Assembly (NCBI GenBank): GCA_021325355.1
Contig: JAJPHI010000023.1
Span: 62,001-126,000 of the forward strand
DNA: 64,000 nt
Direction of reading: 5' to 3'
Origin: Pseudomonadota bacterium
Lineage (GTDB): Bacteria > Desulfobacterota > Binatia > Binatales > Binataceae
Shown piece after piece: positions 35,391 through 42,414 of the stretch. The translations under genes and the position numbers were made by a program. The notes beneath the pieces are model-generated. The model saw only the letters and a program-made list of their open reading frames with translations, was not told the DNA's origin and did not search any database. The first letter of the stretch is position 1. Every line of letters starts with the position of its first letter.

Positions 35391-36251
35391 ATGTCGCAGG
35401 AGAATCGTCCGCCGGAACCGTTGGCCGGCTTTGTTACCGTCAACGGACTCAGCTTGCGTTACCTCGATTGGGGCGGCGCGGGCGCCCCTATCGTGATCGT
35501 TCACGCCACCGGCTTTCTCGGCTATGTCTATCGCCCGATCGCCGGCGCCTTGCGCTCGCTTGGCCACGTCTTCAGCTACGATCAGCGCGGCCATGGCGAG
35601 AGTGCCCAGCCGCCGCTCGATGAGATCGATTGGTACCGCTCGGCGGATGACCTGGAGGGTTTTATCACGGCGATGGGTTTCGAACGGGTTCGCGCCTTCG
35701 GACACTCGGCCGGCGGTACCGCTATCGCCGCGGTCGCCGCGCGGCGTCCGGAACTGATCGAGCGCGCGGTGCTGGTCGAGCCGGTGCTGATCGACGCAAA
35801 TGATCCGCGCGAGCGGCCGTCGGAACTTTTTGAGCGCACCCTCAAGCGCAAGCGCGTCTTCGAGAGCCTCGACGCGATGTACGACAACTTCGCCGACAAG
35901 CCGCCGTTCGCGACCTGGAAGCGCGAGGTTCTGCGCGACTTCTGTCTTCACGGCACGCAGGAGGACGCGGACGGCCGCCGCCTTCTGCGCTGCCCGCCTG
36001 AAATCGAGGCGCGGATCTATCAGACCGCGCGCGATTTCGACGGCCTTGGCCGGCTGCTCAGCTCAACGGTGCCGATACTGGTCGTGTTCGGCGAGCGGAG
36101 CGATAGTCCGGGGATCGGCTTCGCCAGCCGAATCGCCGACGGCGCGCCCCATCGGCAGGTCAGGATATTGCCCGGGGCGAGTCATTTTGCGCCGATGGAG
36201 TATCCGGAGGAGGTGGCGCAAATCGCGGCCGCCTTCTTCCAGGCAGGTTGA
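35391..36251 (+). CDS. Alpha/beta hydrolase
   Basis: 286 residues. Canonical fold with an oxyanion loop VIVHATGFLGYVY (HATG instead of the usual HGxP), YDQRGHGESAQP, the nucleophile elbow AFGHSAGGTAIAA (Ser near 107) and the C-terminal LPGASHFAPMEYPEEV catalytic His. Related proteins include esterases, lactonases and C-C hydrolases; none can be singled out. Divergent from the GH/GT2 gene, 90 bases away. Confidence 0.88.
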   Translation: MSQENRPPEPLAGFVTVNGLSLRYLDWGGAGAPIVIVHATGFLGYVYRPIAGALRSLGHVFSYDQRGHGESAQPPLDEIDWYRSADDLEGFITAMGFERVRAFGHSAGGTAIAAVAARRPELIERAVLVEPVLIDANDPRERPSELFERTLKRKRVFESLDAMYDNFADKPPFATWKREVLRDFCLHGTQEDADGRRLLRCPPEIEARIYQTARDFDGLGRLLSSTVPILVVFGERSDSPGIGFASRIADGAPHRQVRILPGASHFAPMEYPEEVAQIAAAFFQAG

Positions 36252-36320
36252 TCGTGGAGCGGCGCCGGCGACCGTTTGCCCAGGCCCGGCCCGCCCTGAG
36301 CCTTGACCGCGGTGGCTGAC

Positions 36321-36341
36321 GGATGATAATTAGTATCATCC
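36321..36341. promoter_or_regulatory. PerR/Fur-type palindromic operator
   Basis: GGATGATA and TATCATCC are perfect inverted repeats around ATTAG. The core TGATAAT-T-AGTATCA is a 7-1-7 match to Per/Fur boxes with one mismatch. It lies immediately before the Fur-family gene, so autoregulation and control of the adjoining rubrerythrin gene are likely (inference). Confidence 0.75.
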
Positions 36342-36356
36342 GATATGGAAGCGCGG

Positions 36357-36881
36357 ATGATAGCCGAAGGCGAGCGTCAGAAGTACGCGCGCGAGCGGCT
36401 GGCGGCTTTTGCCGCGCGCTGCCGCGCCGCCGGATTGCCGGTGACGCCGCAGCGCCTGTCGATTATCGAAGCGCTGCTGGCCTCGAGCGCCCATCCGCGA
36501 GCCGAAGAAATTTACGGACAGGTTCGCCTGATCCATCCGCATATCTCCGCGGCAACCGTCCATCGCACGCTTGAGACGCTGTGCCGGATCGGCGAGGCGC
36601 GCAAGGTGACGGTGCTGCACGACAGCGCCCGCTACGACGCCAATCTGACGCCGCATCAGCATGTCGTCTGCGTCGAATGCCGGCGGATCCGCGACATCGA
36701 GATTGCGGAGATTGATCGGGTGCTGGAGCGCAAGGTGGCGCTCAGCGGATTCCGTCCGCTCGGCTGGACGTTCGAGCTCCAGGCGCTCTGCGAGGATTGT
36801 CAACGGCGCTGCGAATCCGGGCCGGCGCGTCGCAAAGCAGCTCTGAGAGCCCGCGCCGAACCAACCCATCGGAAGAATTGA
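36357..36881 (+). CDS. Fur-family regulator, PerR-like
   Basis: 174 residues from the ATG at 36357 (GGAAG five bases upstream); an ATG at 36345 would lie almost inside the operator. The winged helix shows GLPVTPQRLSIIEALLASSA and HISAATVHRTLETLCRIG. The dimerisation domain shows DANLTPHQHVVCVECRRIRD, with ligand His residues and CxxC, and a second CEDCQRRC zinc pair. PerR uses Fe/Mn-bound His oxidation to sense peroxide. Placement before rubrerythrin supports PerR over Fur or Zur, though the metal sensed is not proven. Confidence 0.85.
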   Translation: MIAEGERQKYARERLAAFAARCRAAGLPVTPQRLSIIEALLASSAHPRAEEIYGQVRLIHPHISAATVHRTLETLCRIGEARKVTVLHDSARYDANLTPHQHVVCVECRRIRDIEIAEIDRVLERKVALSGFRPLGWTFELQALCEDCQRRCESGPARRKAALRARAEPTHRKN

Positions 36882-36903
36882 TCACCGCAAGGAGGGAGTA
36901 AAC

Positions 36904-37323
36904 ATGGCAGCTAATCTAAAAGGAACCAAGACTCATCAGAATTTGAAAGACGCCTTCGCGGGCGAGAGCCAGGCAAATCGCCGCTACCTTTATTTCGCGA
37001 AGATTGCCGACGTCGAAGGGCATCCGGATGTCGCCGGGCTGTTCCGCGACACCGCGGAGGGCGAGACCGGGCACGCGCATGGTCATCTGGACTACCTCAA
37101 GGCGGTCGGCGATCCGGCGACCGATCAGCCAATCGGCGACACCCTGAAAAACCTTCAGTCGGCGGTCCATGGCGAGACCCACGAGTACACCAACATGTAT
37201 CCGGGGATGGCCAAGACGGCGCGCGAGGAAGGTTTCACTGAAATCGCGGATTGGTTTGAAACTTTGGCCAAGGCCGAAAAGTCGCACGCCGGGCGTTTCA
37301 GCAAGGCCGCTGAGACCGTCTGA
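36904..37323 (+). CDS. Rubrerythrin, diiron domain only
   Basis: 139 residues. A ferritin-like four-helix bundle with the diiron ligands LKDAFAGESQANRRYLYFA (Glu) and ETGHAHGHLDYL, plus VHGETHEYTNMYPGMAKTAR and AKAEKSHAGRF in the second half. There is no C-terminal rubredoxin Cys4 domain, so electrons must come from a separate donor. It reduces hydrogen peroxide in anaerobes and microaerobes. A GGAGGGAGTAAAC ribosome-binding site lies just before the ATG, 22 bases behind the Fur-family gene. Confidence 0.95.
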   Translation: MAANLKGTKTHQNLKDAFAGESQANRRYLYFAKIADVEGHPDVAGLFRDTAEGETGHAHGHLDYLKAVGDPATDQPIGDTLKNLQSAVHGETHEYTNMYPGMAKTAREEGFTEIADWFETLAKAEKSHAGRFSKAAETV

Positions 37324-37347
37324 GGCCGCTTACCGCTCTGCGTGATT

Positions 37348-37382
37348 CCGGCCCGCCGCTAGCGCGGGCCGGCTTCTTTTTT
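37348..37382 (+). terminator. Rho-independent terminator after rubrerythrin
   Basis: CCGGCCCGC and GCGGGCCGG form a 9-bp GC stem with a 7-base loop, followed by CTTCTTTTTT. It should end or attenuate transcription from the Fur/rubrerythrin genes before the Fe-S gene. Confidence 0.85.
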
Positions 37383-37438
37383 GTCCCCGGTTTTCCCACG
37401 AAGCGCGCGGACGCTGCCGCCGCAGCCTGAGGTTTCCG

Positions 37439-38788
37439 ATGGCGAGAATTCAGTCGCGACCGACTGAGGCACTGTCCTACAATCCCAACGAACCCCGTTA
37501 CTGGGAGCGCCCAAAACTCGACGCCGAGCTCGATCGTGCCTTCGACATCTGTCATGGCTGCCGGCTCTGCTTCAACCTCTGCCCCTCGTTTCCGGCGCTG
37601 TTCAAACACATCGATGAGCATGGCGACGAAGATGTGCGGAGCCTGACTGCCGCCGAAAAACGCGAAGTCATCGATCTGTGTTACGAGTGCAAACTGTGCG
37701 AAGTGCGATGCCCCTACACGCCGCGCGCCGGTCATGAGTTCCAACTGGACTTTCCGAAGCTCATCCTGCGCGCCCGCGCCGTGCAGGCGCGCGAGGAGGG
37801 CGTGCGGCTCCGCGAAAAGATGCTCGGTAATCCGGATCGGATGGGCCGTCTCGGGTCGCGCCTTCCCGCCCTGGCCAATTGGTCGTGCCGGAACCGCTTT
37901 CAGCGCCTCATGATGGAGAAGCTGCTCGGTATCCATCGCGACAAACGGCTGCCCGACTTCGCCGGCGAGACCTTTGCGCAGTGGCTGGAGCGCGGCGGCC
38001 TGCCGGCCGCGCCGCCGGATCCCGCCGCCAGAGTTCTGCTCTTCCATACCTGCTTCGTCAACTACTACAACCCGGCACCGGGCAAGGCGCTGGTGCAGGT
38101 GTACGCGAAGAACAACTGCGAGGTCGCAACCGCGCCGCAAAACTGCTGTGGGATGCCCGCGCTCGACGGCGGTGACGTCGAGTTCGCGCGGCAGGAGGCG
38201 GCGCGCAACGTCGCGAACCTTCTTCCCTACGCACGCAAGGGTTATCGGATTGCCGCGATCAATCCGACCTGTTCAATGACGATGCGGATGGAGTATCCGG
38301 AGCTCCTCGGCACCGCGGAAGCCGCCGAACTGGCCCGCGCCGTCTGCGATCCGCACGAGGTTCTGTACGAGCTTTTCCGCGCCGGGAAGTTCAATCGCGA
38401 TTTCAAATCCACGCCTGGAAAAATCGCCTATCATGTGCCCTGTCATCTGAAGGCCCAGAATATCGGACTGCGCTCGCGCGACCTGATGCGCCGCATTCCA
38501 GGCGTCGAAATCGACACCGTCGACGCCTGCACCGCGCATGACGGTACCTGGGCGATGAAGACGGAGTACTTCCCGCTTTCGATGCAATGGGGCGAAAAGG
38601 CCTTTCGAGGGATGCGCGAGGCGGAGGCACAGGTGATGGCGAGCGATTGTCCCCTGGCGGCGATTCAGATCGAGCAGGGCTGCGGCACGCGTCCGTTGAA
38701 TCCGGCGGAAATCCTGGCGCGCGCCTACGATCCTGACGGTTTCGAAACCAAAATAGCTCCGCCCGGCCAGGAGGGCGACCAGCCATGA
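37439..38788 (+). CDS. Fe-S/CCG-domain oxidoreductase (GlpC/HdrB-like)
   Basis: 449 residues. Two [4Fe-4S] motifs lie near the N terminus: CHGCRLCFNLCPS (about 38-50) and CYECKLCEVRCPYTP (about 82-96). Two CCG-type Cys-rich units follow (APQNCCGMPALDGGD near 236; HVPCHLKAQNIGLRS, then AHDGTWAMK). It resembles heterodisulfide reductase subunit B and glycerol-3-phosphate dehydrogenase GlpC. Homologues co-occur with rubrerythrin and DUF3501. A role as electron donor to rubrerythrin is inference. The stop overlaps the DUF3501 start. Confidence 0.85.
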   Translation: MARIQSRPTEALSYNPNEPRYWERPKLDAELDRAFDICHGCRLCFNLCPSFPALFKHIDEHGDEDVRSLTAAEKREVIDLCYECKLCEVRCPYTPRAGHEFQLDFPKLILRARAVQAREEGVRLREKMLGNPDRMGRLGSRLPALANWSCRNRFQRLMMEKLLGIHRDKRLPDFAGETFAQWLERGGLPAAPPDPAARVLLFHTCFVNYYNPAPGKALVQVYAKNNCEVATAPQNCCGMPALDGGDVEFARQEAARNVANLLPYARKGYRIAAINPTCSMTMRMEYPELLGTAEAAELARAVCDPHEVLYELFRAGKFNRDFKSTPGKIAYHVPCHLKAQNIGLRSRDLMRRIPGVEIDTVDACTAHDGTWAMKTEYFPLSMQWGEKAFRGMREAEAQVMASDCPLAAIQIEQGCGTRPLNPAEILARAYDPDGFETKIAPPGQEGDQP

Positions 38789-39369
38789 AACCGGTTACGC
38801 TCAAGGAGATCCTGCCTCTCGATCAGTATGAAATCATGCGGCCGCTGCTGCGCCCGCTCTTTATCGCGGAGAAGAATCGCCGCCGCCTCGGCGTCGGCGA
38901 CCATGTGACGCTCCTGTTCGAGAACGCTCAGACCGTGTGGTACCAGATTCAGGAGATGGTGCGCACCGAGCGGATCAGCGCCGAGAACGCGATCCGCCAC
39001 GAGATCGATACCTATAATGAATTGTTACCGCGGCCGGGCGAGCTGTCCGCCACGATGCTGATCGAGTACGACGACGCCACCGAGCGCGCCGCCGCGCTGC
39101 GCGCGCTGGTCGGGATTGAGCGCCACGTCTGGATCTGCCTGGGTGATCGGCGCGAGCCGGCGCGTTTCGATCTGCGCCAGATGGCGACCGATCAGGTGAG
39201 TTCCGTGCAGTTCGTGCGCTTTCCGCTCGGCGGCCTCGAGGCCGGAGAGTTAGTCGCTCTCGCCAGGGCCGGTCGCGTCGCGATAGAAATCGATCACCCG
39301 CGACTCTCGGCGCGCGCCGCGGTCAGCGCGAGCCTCGCCAGTACCCTGGCCGACGACCTCGCCGCCTGA
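38785..39369 (+). CDS. DUF3501 family protein
   Basis: 194 residues. Conserved DUF3501 features are MKPVTLKEILPLDQYEIMRP, RLGVGDHVTLLFENAQTVWY and a LIEYDDATERAAAL strand. No metal or nucleotide motif is visible, and it has no signal peptide. The start overlaps the Fe-S gene stop (ATGA), so the two products are coupled. The function of DUF3501 is not established. Its steady company with rubrerythrin and the CCG protein suggests a structural or redox role in peroxide defence. Confidence 0.88.
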   Translation: MKPVTLKEILPLDQYEIMRPLLRPLFIAEKNRRRLGVGDHVTLLFENAQTVWYQIQEMVRTERISAENAIRHEIDTYNELLPRPGELSATMLIEYDDATERAAALRALVGIERHVWICLGDRREPARFDLRQMATDQVSSVQFVRFPLGGLEAGELVALARAGRVAIEIDHPRLSARAAVSASLASTLADDLAA

Positions 39370-39579
39370 AGCTGCTTCGCCGAATTTCGAGATCTAATCT
39401 CCCGCTCGGCTGACTGCCCTCGATCGGGCGCTCCCGACCGCCGCGCGCCATTGTTGCCTCGCGTCCGCCGGACTAGGATTTGCCGGCAGAGCGGCGGCTT
39501 CGCGGCACGCCCGCCCTGAATCGAGGTCTTCCGTGAGACGACCTTTGCCAAGGTCCGCAATGACGCCGGGGGGCGCATC

Positions 39580-40647
39580 ATGAAATTCGGTATCCTCTAC
39601 AACATCGATTATCAACCCGCCGTGCACGGCTCCGGCAGCGCGTACTACGAGGAGATTCTCGAGCAGGTGGAGTTGCTCGAGGAGCTGGGGTTCGATGCGG
39701 CCTGGTTCGGCGAGCATCATTACTCCGGCTACTCGTTCGGCAACCCGGCGATGATCGCGCTGGCGGCAGCCGGGCGGACGAAGCGGCTGCGCCTTGGCAC
39801 CGGAGTCTCGTTGATCCCGCTCCATCATCCGCTGCGCCTCGCCGAAGAGTACGCAATGCTCGACGTGCTCAGCGCTGGCCGCCTCGATTATGGAGTCGGG
39901 CGCGGTTTCCTCAGCTACGCCTATGACCTCTTCAATATCGACATGTCCGAGAGCCACGAGCGCTACCATGAAGGTATCGAGCTGATCATCAAGGCGTGGA
40001 CGGCACCCGGACCGTTCTCCTTCGCGGGGCGGTTCTGGAAGCTGCACGATTATGAGTTCTTTCCCAAACCGCTGCAGCAGCCCCATCCGCCGATTTTTGC
40101 GGCCGGCGCGGCGACACCTGGCAGCTTTAGCTGGGCTGGCGAAATGGGATTGGATCTGTGCACCGCGCTATTTGGCCCGGATCAGAATCTGCTGAGGAGC
40201 GGCATCGAGAGCTACCGCCAGACGCTTGCCGCCCACCATCACGATTCGCGCGCCGGCGTCGTCGCCAGCGTCACGCAGATGTACTGCGCGGAAAGCAAGG
40301 CGGAAGCGCTGCGCCACGGCGGTGAGTACACCCTCAACTATTACAAGTTCTTTTCGGATCTTGATCGGCGTGGTTCGCGGCCGAGCGTCGCGCGCGGTTT
40401 CGGCAAAATTCGCATCGAGGATTTGGACAACGCGGGTCTGGTCCTCTTCGGCGACCCTGACGATCTCGTCAAGCGCATCGCGGCAGTCCGCGACAGCTTC
40501 GGCATCGACCTGCTGCTGTTTGAAGTCGCGCAGGGTGGTGCTTCCCCCGCCGAGGTGCGTCAATCGCTGCGCCTGTTCGCCGCTGAAGTGATGCCGCATT
40601 TCAAGCAGCAGGGCGTGGTCGGCAGCCGCACGCCGGCTCAATCATGA
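39580..40647 (+). CDS. LLM-class (luciferase-like) monooxygenase 3
   Basis: 355 residues. Closer to bacterial flavin-dependent luciferase-like monooxygenases than the other two: MKFGILYNIDYQPAVHGSG, LGFDAAWFGEHHYSGYSFGN, RLGTGVSLIPLHHPLRLAEE and AGRLDYGVGRGFLSYAYDL. The FGEHH and GVGRG motifs fit a reduced-flavin enzyme that oxidises a hydrophobic substrate. The acyl-CoA-dehydrogenase-fold gene 83 bases on may belong to the same pathway. Substrate unknown. A 210-base gap upstream held no visible gene. Confidence 0.87.
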   Translation: MKFGILYNIDYQPAVHGSGSAYYEEILEQVELLEELGFDAAWFGEHHYSGYSFGNPAMIALAAAGRTKRLRLGTGVSLIPLHHPLRLAEEYAMLDVLSAGRLDYGVGRGFLSYAYDLFNIDMSESHERYHEGIELIIKAWTAPGPFSFAGRFWKLHDYEFFPKPLQQPHPPIFAAGAATPGSFSWAGEMGLDLCTALFGPDQNLLRSGIESYRQTLAAHHHDSRAGVVASVTQMYCAESKAEALRHGGEYTLNYYKFFSDLDRRGSRPSVARGFGKIRIEDLDNAGLVLFGDPDDLVKRIAAVRDSFGIDLLLFEVAQGGASPAEVRQSLRLFAAEVMPHFKQQGVVGSRTPAQS

Positions 40648-40730
40648 TAGGTAAGGCGGTCGCCGCTGGCTGACTCTTGAAGCCGCCGCCGATTGGCATC
40701 AAGCTCAAGTCAAGTCGAGGGAAACCGCGC

Positions 40731-41897
40731 ATGCGACCGGAAGAGATTACTCCAGCAACTCGCGAGATCCTCGAGGCGGTTCGAACGCTCGAACCCGAGA
40801 TTCGTGCAGCCTCGGCGCTAATCGAAGCCGAGCGGAAATTGCCGCCGGCGCTGGCTCATAAGCTCATGGAAGCCGGCGTCTTCCGCATGGGGGTGCCGCG
40901 TATCTACAACGGCTGGGAGATCGATCCCCTTGGCCAGGTGCGCGTGGTCGAGGAGCTCTCGCGTATCGAGGGCTCGGTCGGCTGGCTCTCGATGATCTCC
41001 TCGGCCGGCAGCTTTATCGCCGCGTTTCTTGATGCCGAAACGGCGAACCGGCTTTTCGGCAACGTCGACAGCGTGCTCGCCGGTCAGATCCGTCCGCCGC
41101 AACGCGCCGATATCGTCGACGGCGGTTATCGCCTGAGCGGTACCTTTCACTTCGCCAGCGGTTCCCATCACGCCAGCGTGTTCACCTGTGGCGTCGTGCT
41201 TTACGAAAACGGCGCTCCGCGTCAGTACGGGCGCCGTCCGGAGTTTCGGGTGCTTCTGGTGCCGCGGGCGGACGTCACCCTGGTCGACGTCTGGGATACC
41301 ACCGGGATGCGCGGCACTGGCAGCAATGACTTCGTGGTGGAAAACGTGTTCGTGCCGAGCGCGCACAGCACCACGATGAGCCGCCAGGTCGTCGCGGGCC
41401 CGCTCTATGCATTTCCGCCGCTGTTTCTCGTTTCGCACGCCGGCGTGCCGCTCGGGATTGCGCGCAGCGCCCTCGATTTCGTCGAGGAGCTGTGTCTCAA
41501 GAAGGCCTCTTCGATGCCCGGGGTGAAACTCCTGCGCGACGACCCGGCGATTCAGGAAACGATAGCCTCGTGCGAGGCGCAACTCGGCGCGGCGCGCGCT
41601 TACGTTTATGCGACCCTCGAAGACCTATGGGCGACCCTGTGCGACGGCGGCAAACCCTCGCCCCTCCAGCGCGCGCAATATCGCATGATGATCACCTACT
41701 CTCACGAGGCGGCAAAGCGGATCGTCCAGACCCTCTACGATCTCGCCGCGACCAGTTCGATCTTCCGCTCCGGCCGCCTCGACCGCGATCTGCGTGATAT
41801 CATGACCGCGTGTCAGCATCGGGTGGTGCATCTGCGGATGTATCGTCCGGCCGGTCGCCTGCTGCTCGGGCTCGAGTCGGAAGAGATGATGTTCTGA
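40731..41897 (+). CDS. Acyl-CoA-dehydrogenase-fold flavoprotein (HsaA/DszC-like)
   Basis: 388 residues from the ATG at 40731, preceded by GAGGGAAACCG. Shows AGVFRMGVPRIYNGWEIDPL, the RIEGSVGWLSMISSAGSF segment, GTFHFASGSHHASVFTCGVV and GMRGTGSNDFVVENVFVPS. These belong to group D flavin monooxygenases and related acyl-CoA dehydrogenase-like hydroxylases rather than classical dehydrogenases, since the catalytic Glu motif is not evident. It needs a separate flavin reductase, absent here. Cytoplasmic; probably aromatic or steroid-like catabolism (inference). Confidence 0.8.
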   Translation: MRPEEITPATREILEAVRTLEPEIRAASALIEAERKLPPALAHKLMEAGVFRMGVPRIYNGWEIDPLGQVRVVEELSRIEGSVGWLSMISSAGSFIAAFLDAETANRLFGNVDSVLAGQIRPPQRADIVDGGYRLSGTFHFASGSHHASVFTCGVVLYENGAPRQYGRRPEFRVLLVPRADVTLVDVWDTTGMRGTGSNDFVVENVFVPSAHSTTMSRQVVAGPLYAFPPLFLVSHAGVPLGIARSALDFVEELCLKKASSMPGVKLLRDDPAIQETIASCEAQLGAARAYVYATLEDLWATLCDGGKPSPLQRAQYRMMITYSHEAAKRIVQTLYDLAATSSIFRSGRLDRDLRDIMTACQHRVVHLRMYRPAGRLLLGLESEEMMF

Positions 41898-41974
41898 GCG
41901 CGCGGCCACTTCATTTGTATCGGGGTCCGACGACTGAGCGCGGTAGCTGGGATCTGATTATCTGACCACTTTCG

Positions 41975-42187
41975 ATGAAGCAGCGAGTCATCGGCTTCCA
42001 TCAGGACGAAGAACAGCATTGGGTGGCGGAGCTGGCCTGCGGCCACAATCAGCACGTGCGTCATCAGCCGCCGTTTCAATTGCGTCCATGGGCCATGACC
42101 GAGGAAGGCCGCAAGAGCCGCCTCGGCATCGAATTGGAGTGCAGGAAATGCGAGGAGGGCGCGCCGCCCGATAATCCCGTGGTCTGA
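41975..42187 (+). CDS. DUF3565 small protein
   Basis: 70 residues. The conserved MKQRVIGFHQDEEQHWVAEL, CGHNQHVRHQPPFQLRPW and LECRKCEEG are characteristic. One Cys-Gly-His and a CxxC could hold zinc or another metal, but this is not shown. Function of the family is unknown. A second gene with a strong ribosome-binding site follows 45 bases on. Confidence 0.87.
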   Translation: MKQRVIGFHQDEEQHWVAELACGHNQHVRHQPPFQLRPWAMTEEGRKSRLGIELECRKCEEGAPPDNPVV

Positions 42188-42232
42188 ACCCGCCGGCCTT
42201 CCGGATGGTTATATTTTTAGAAGGAGGGCCAG

Positions 42233-42406
42233 ATGCCGACACTTCAATTGACCACGGAAGAGGCGAGCGAACTTCACTGGATCCTCAGCAATTACTTTTC
42301 GGAGCTGCGGATGGAGATCGAGCGCACGGAAAACGGCGATTTCCGCGCGCGGCTCAAGAATCGCGAGCAGATCGTGAGGAGGCTCGTCGAAGCCCTCAAA
42401 CAGTGA
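42233..42406 (+). CDS. 57-residue helical protein of unknown function
   Basis: Starts at an ATG with an excellent AAGGAGGGCC site. The sequence starts MPTLQLTTEEASELHWILSN and continues as one or two amphipathic helices rich in Glu, Arg and Leu, ending LVEALKQ. No recognised motif. An initial TTEEASEL cap and charged pattern resemble small regulatory or toxin-antitoxin-type helical proteins, but no partner is visible. It is convergent with the RelA/SpoT gene (8-base gap). Confidence 0.7.
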   Translation: MPTLQLTTEEASELHWILSNYFSELRMEIERTENGDFRARLKNREQIVRRLVEALKQ

Positions 42407-42414
42407 TCGGGAAG

